Notes under the pieces: generated by a model
The model's input: only the letters and a program-made list of their open reading frames with translations
Told to the model about the DNA's origin: nothing
The model's database searches: none
In this document: piece after piece, positions 5,416 through 6,330 of the stretch
How positions within the stretch are numbered: position 1 is the stretch's first letter
How the letters are laid out: each line of letters starts with the position of its first letter
Assembly: GCA_005239845.1 (NCBI GenBank)
Contig: SBBD01000121.1
Location: 1-6,330, forward strand
DNA from: an archaeon
GTDB taxonomy: Archaea > Micrarchaeota > Micrarchaeia > Norongarragalinales > SBBD01
Direction: 5' to 3'
DNA: 6,330 nucleotides
Made by a program: the position numbers and the translations under genes

Positions 5416-6330
5416 ATGCTCATGCCGGAAGACTTGATGGAGAAAATGACCCGCCTCTGCACGCGGAGAAGGATCCTGTTCCCTACTTCGGAAATTTACG
5501 GGGGCTACGCGGGCTTCTTTGACTACGGCCCCTTGGGCGTGGAACTCAAGCGCAATCTGGAGCAGGCGTGGTGGGACTTTTTCGTAAGGCAACGGGAAGA
5601 CGTCGTAGGAATCGACGGGGCCATTATCGCCTCCCCGAAAGTCTGGGAAGCCTCTGGACACCTTCAAGCGTTCAACGACCCGTTAGTTGCCTGCAAGAAG
5701 TGCAAGGCCCGCTTCCGCTTGGACCACGTGCTGGAGGAAGAGCTCCGCATTTCCGTGGAAGGCCTGCCCCACAAGAAGCTGCAGGAGCTGCTGAAAGAGA
5801 ACACGATGGCGTGCCCGAAGTGCAAGGGCTCCCTCGAGGAAGGAACGCCCTTCAACCTCATGTTCAAGACTTCCGTGGGCGTGGCGGAGGGCGAGCAGAA
5901 GGAAGCCTACTTGAGGCCGGAGACGGCGCAGCTCATCTTCAGCAACTTCAAGTACGTCCAACAAGCGTCCCGCAAGCGCCTTCCTTTCGGCATCGCGCAA
6001 ATGGGGAAAGCGTTCCGCAACGAAATCGCGCCCCGCAACTTCGTTTTCAGAAGCCGGGAGTTCCACCAAATGGAAATCGAGTACTTCGTGCACCCGAAAC
6101 GCCTGAATGAATGCCTGATTCCCGCGGAATGGCTGCGGCAAACGGCTCTCGTGCTGACTTCCGAGGACCAGCAGAAGGGACAAGTGGGTTCCTCCCTTTC
6201 CTTTCAGGAAATCAAGGACCGGAACCTCGTCAAGACCCAATGGCATCTCTACTGGATGGCGTGCTGCTGGCATTGGCTGCTGCAGCTGGGAATCGACGCC
6301 TCGCACGTGCGGCTTCGGCAGCACGTGCCC
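5416..6330 (+). CDS. glyS: Glycyl-tRNA synthetase, archaeal/eukaryotic alpha2 type (3' end beyond window)
   Basis: Attaches glycine to tRNA-Gly in the cytoplasm. The frame is open to the window edge: 305 residues are visible of a family length of roughly 550-600, so the rest of the core and the anticodon-binding domain are missing only because the window ends. Visible features are the family signature LFPTSEIYGG leading into GFFDYGPLGVELKRNL (~21-48), EASGHLQAFNDP (78-89), a zinc-ribbon insertion with C93xxC96 and C133xxC136 around a charged helical segment, the glycine/ATP-site YLRPETAQ (165-172), and class II motif 2 (FRNEIAPRN, then FRSREFHQMEIEYF, 200-224). Four in-frame ATGs (5416, 5422, 5437, 5446) compete as starts. 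GGGAG at 5408-5412 is 9 bases before 5422 and 3 before 5416, so 5422 may be the real start. I report the longest form. It is alpha2 type and not the bacterial alpha2beta2 enzyme. Confidence 0.95.
   Translation, partial: MLMPEDLMEKMTRLCTRRRILFPTSEIYGGYAGFFDYGPLGVELKRNLEQAWWDFFVRQREDVVGIDGAIIASPKVWEASGHLQAFNDPLVACKKCKARFRLDHVLEEELRISVEGLPHKKLQELLKENTMACPKCKGSLEEGTPFNLMFKTSVGVAEGEQKEAYLRPETAQLIFSNFKYVQQASRKRLPFGIAQMGKAFRNEIAPRNFVFRSREFHQMEIEYFVHPKRLNECLIPAEWLRQTALVLTSEDQQKGQVGSSLSFQEIKDRNLVKTQWHLYWMACCWHWLLQLGIDASHVRLRQHVP

Noticed and set aside
5683..6324. 213-codon minus-strand frame at the right edge
   Set aside because: It is antisense to glycyl-tRNA synthetase, whose zinc ribbon and class II motif 2 are clear on the plus strand.

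Overview
The window looks like a piece of an archaeal chromosome, moderately GC-rich by eye, with AT-rich gaps between genes. The threonyl-tRNA synthetase has the archaeal D-aminoacyl-deacylase-like editing domain rather than the bacterial TGS/N2 domains. The partial glycyl-tRNA synthetase is the archaeal/eukaryotic alpha2 type. TATA-like boxes sit about 35-70 bases before several start codons and strong Shine-Dalgarno sites are mostly absent, as expected for archaeal short-leader or leaderless transcripts. The lineage cannot be fixed from this window. A folate-making, DPANN-like archaeon is one guess.

Layout: positions 1-137 hold no recognised gene but contain two adjacent GC-rich hairpins. 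Positions 138-626 (minus) encode a small winged-helix protein with a DnaJ-like zinc module set into its wing. A divergent gap at 627-879 carries the minus-strand TATA box, a long pyrimidine tract and a candidate thrS promoter. All confident genes to the right are on the plus strand: thrS (880-2832), a secreted or surface-anchored protein with a Pro/Thr stalk (2974-3630), a minimal O6-alkylguanine-DNA alkyltransferase (about 3715-4026), folC (4041-5351), and the first 305 codons of glycyl-tRNA synthetase (5416 to the window edge).

The genes are mostly housekeeping: charging of two tRNAs, repair of alkylated guanine, and the folate branch that joins glutamate to the pteroate core. The alkyltransferase and folC are 14 bases apart and are probably co-transcribed. 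thrS, the surface protein and glyS each have TATA-like sequence of their own. No large defence system, mobile element or CRISPR array is visible. The two most interesting items are the winged-helix protein with its DnaJ-like zinc module, and a second, antisense reading frame with winged-helix character that exactly fills the gap between thrS and the surface-protein gene.
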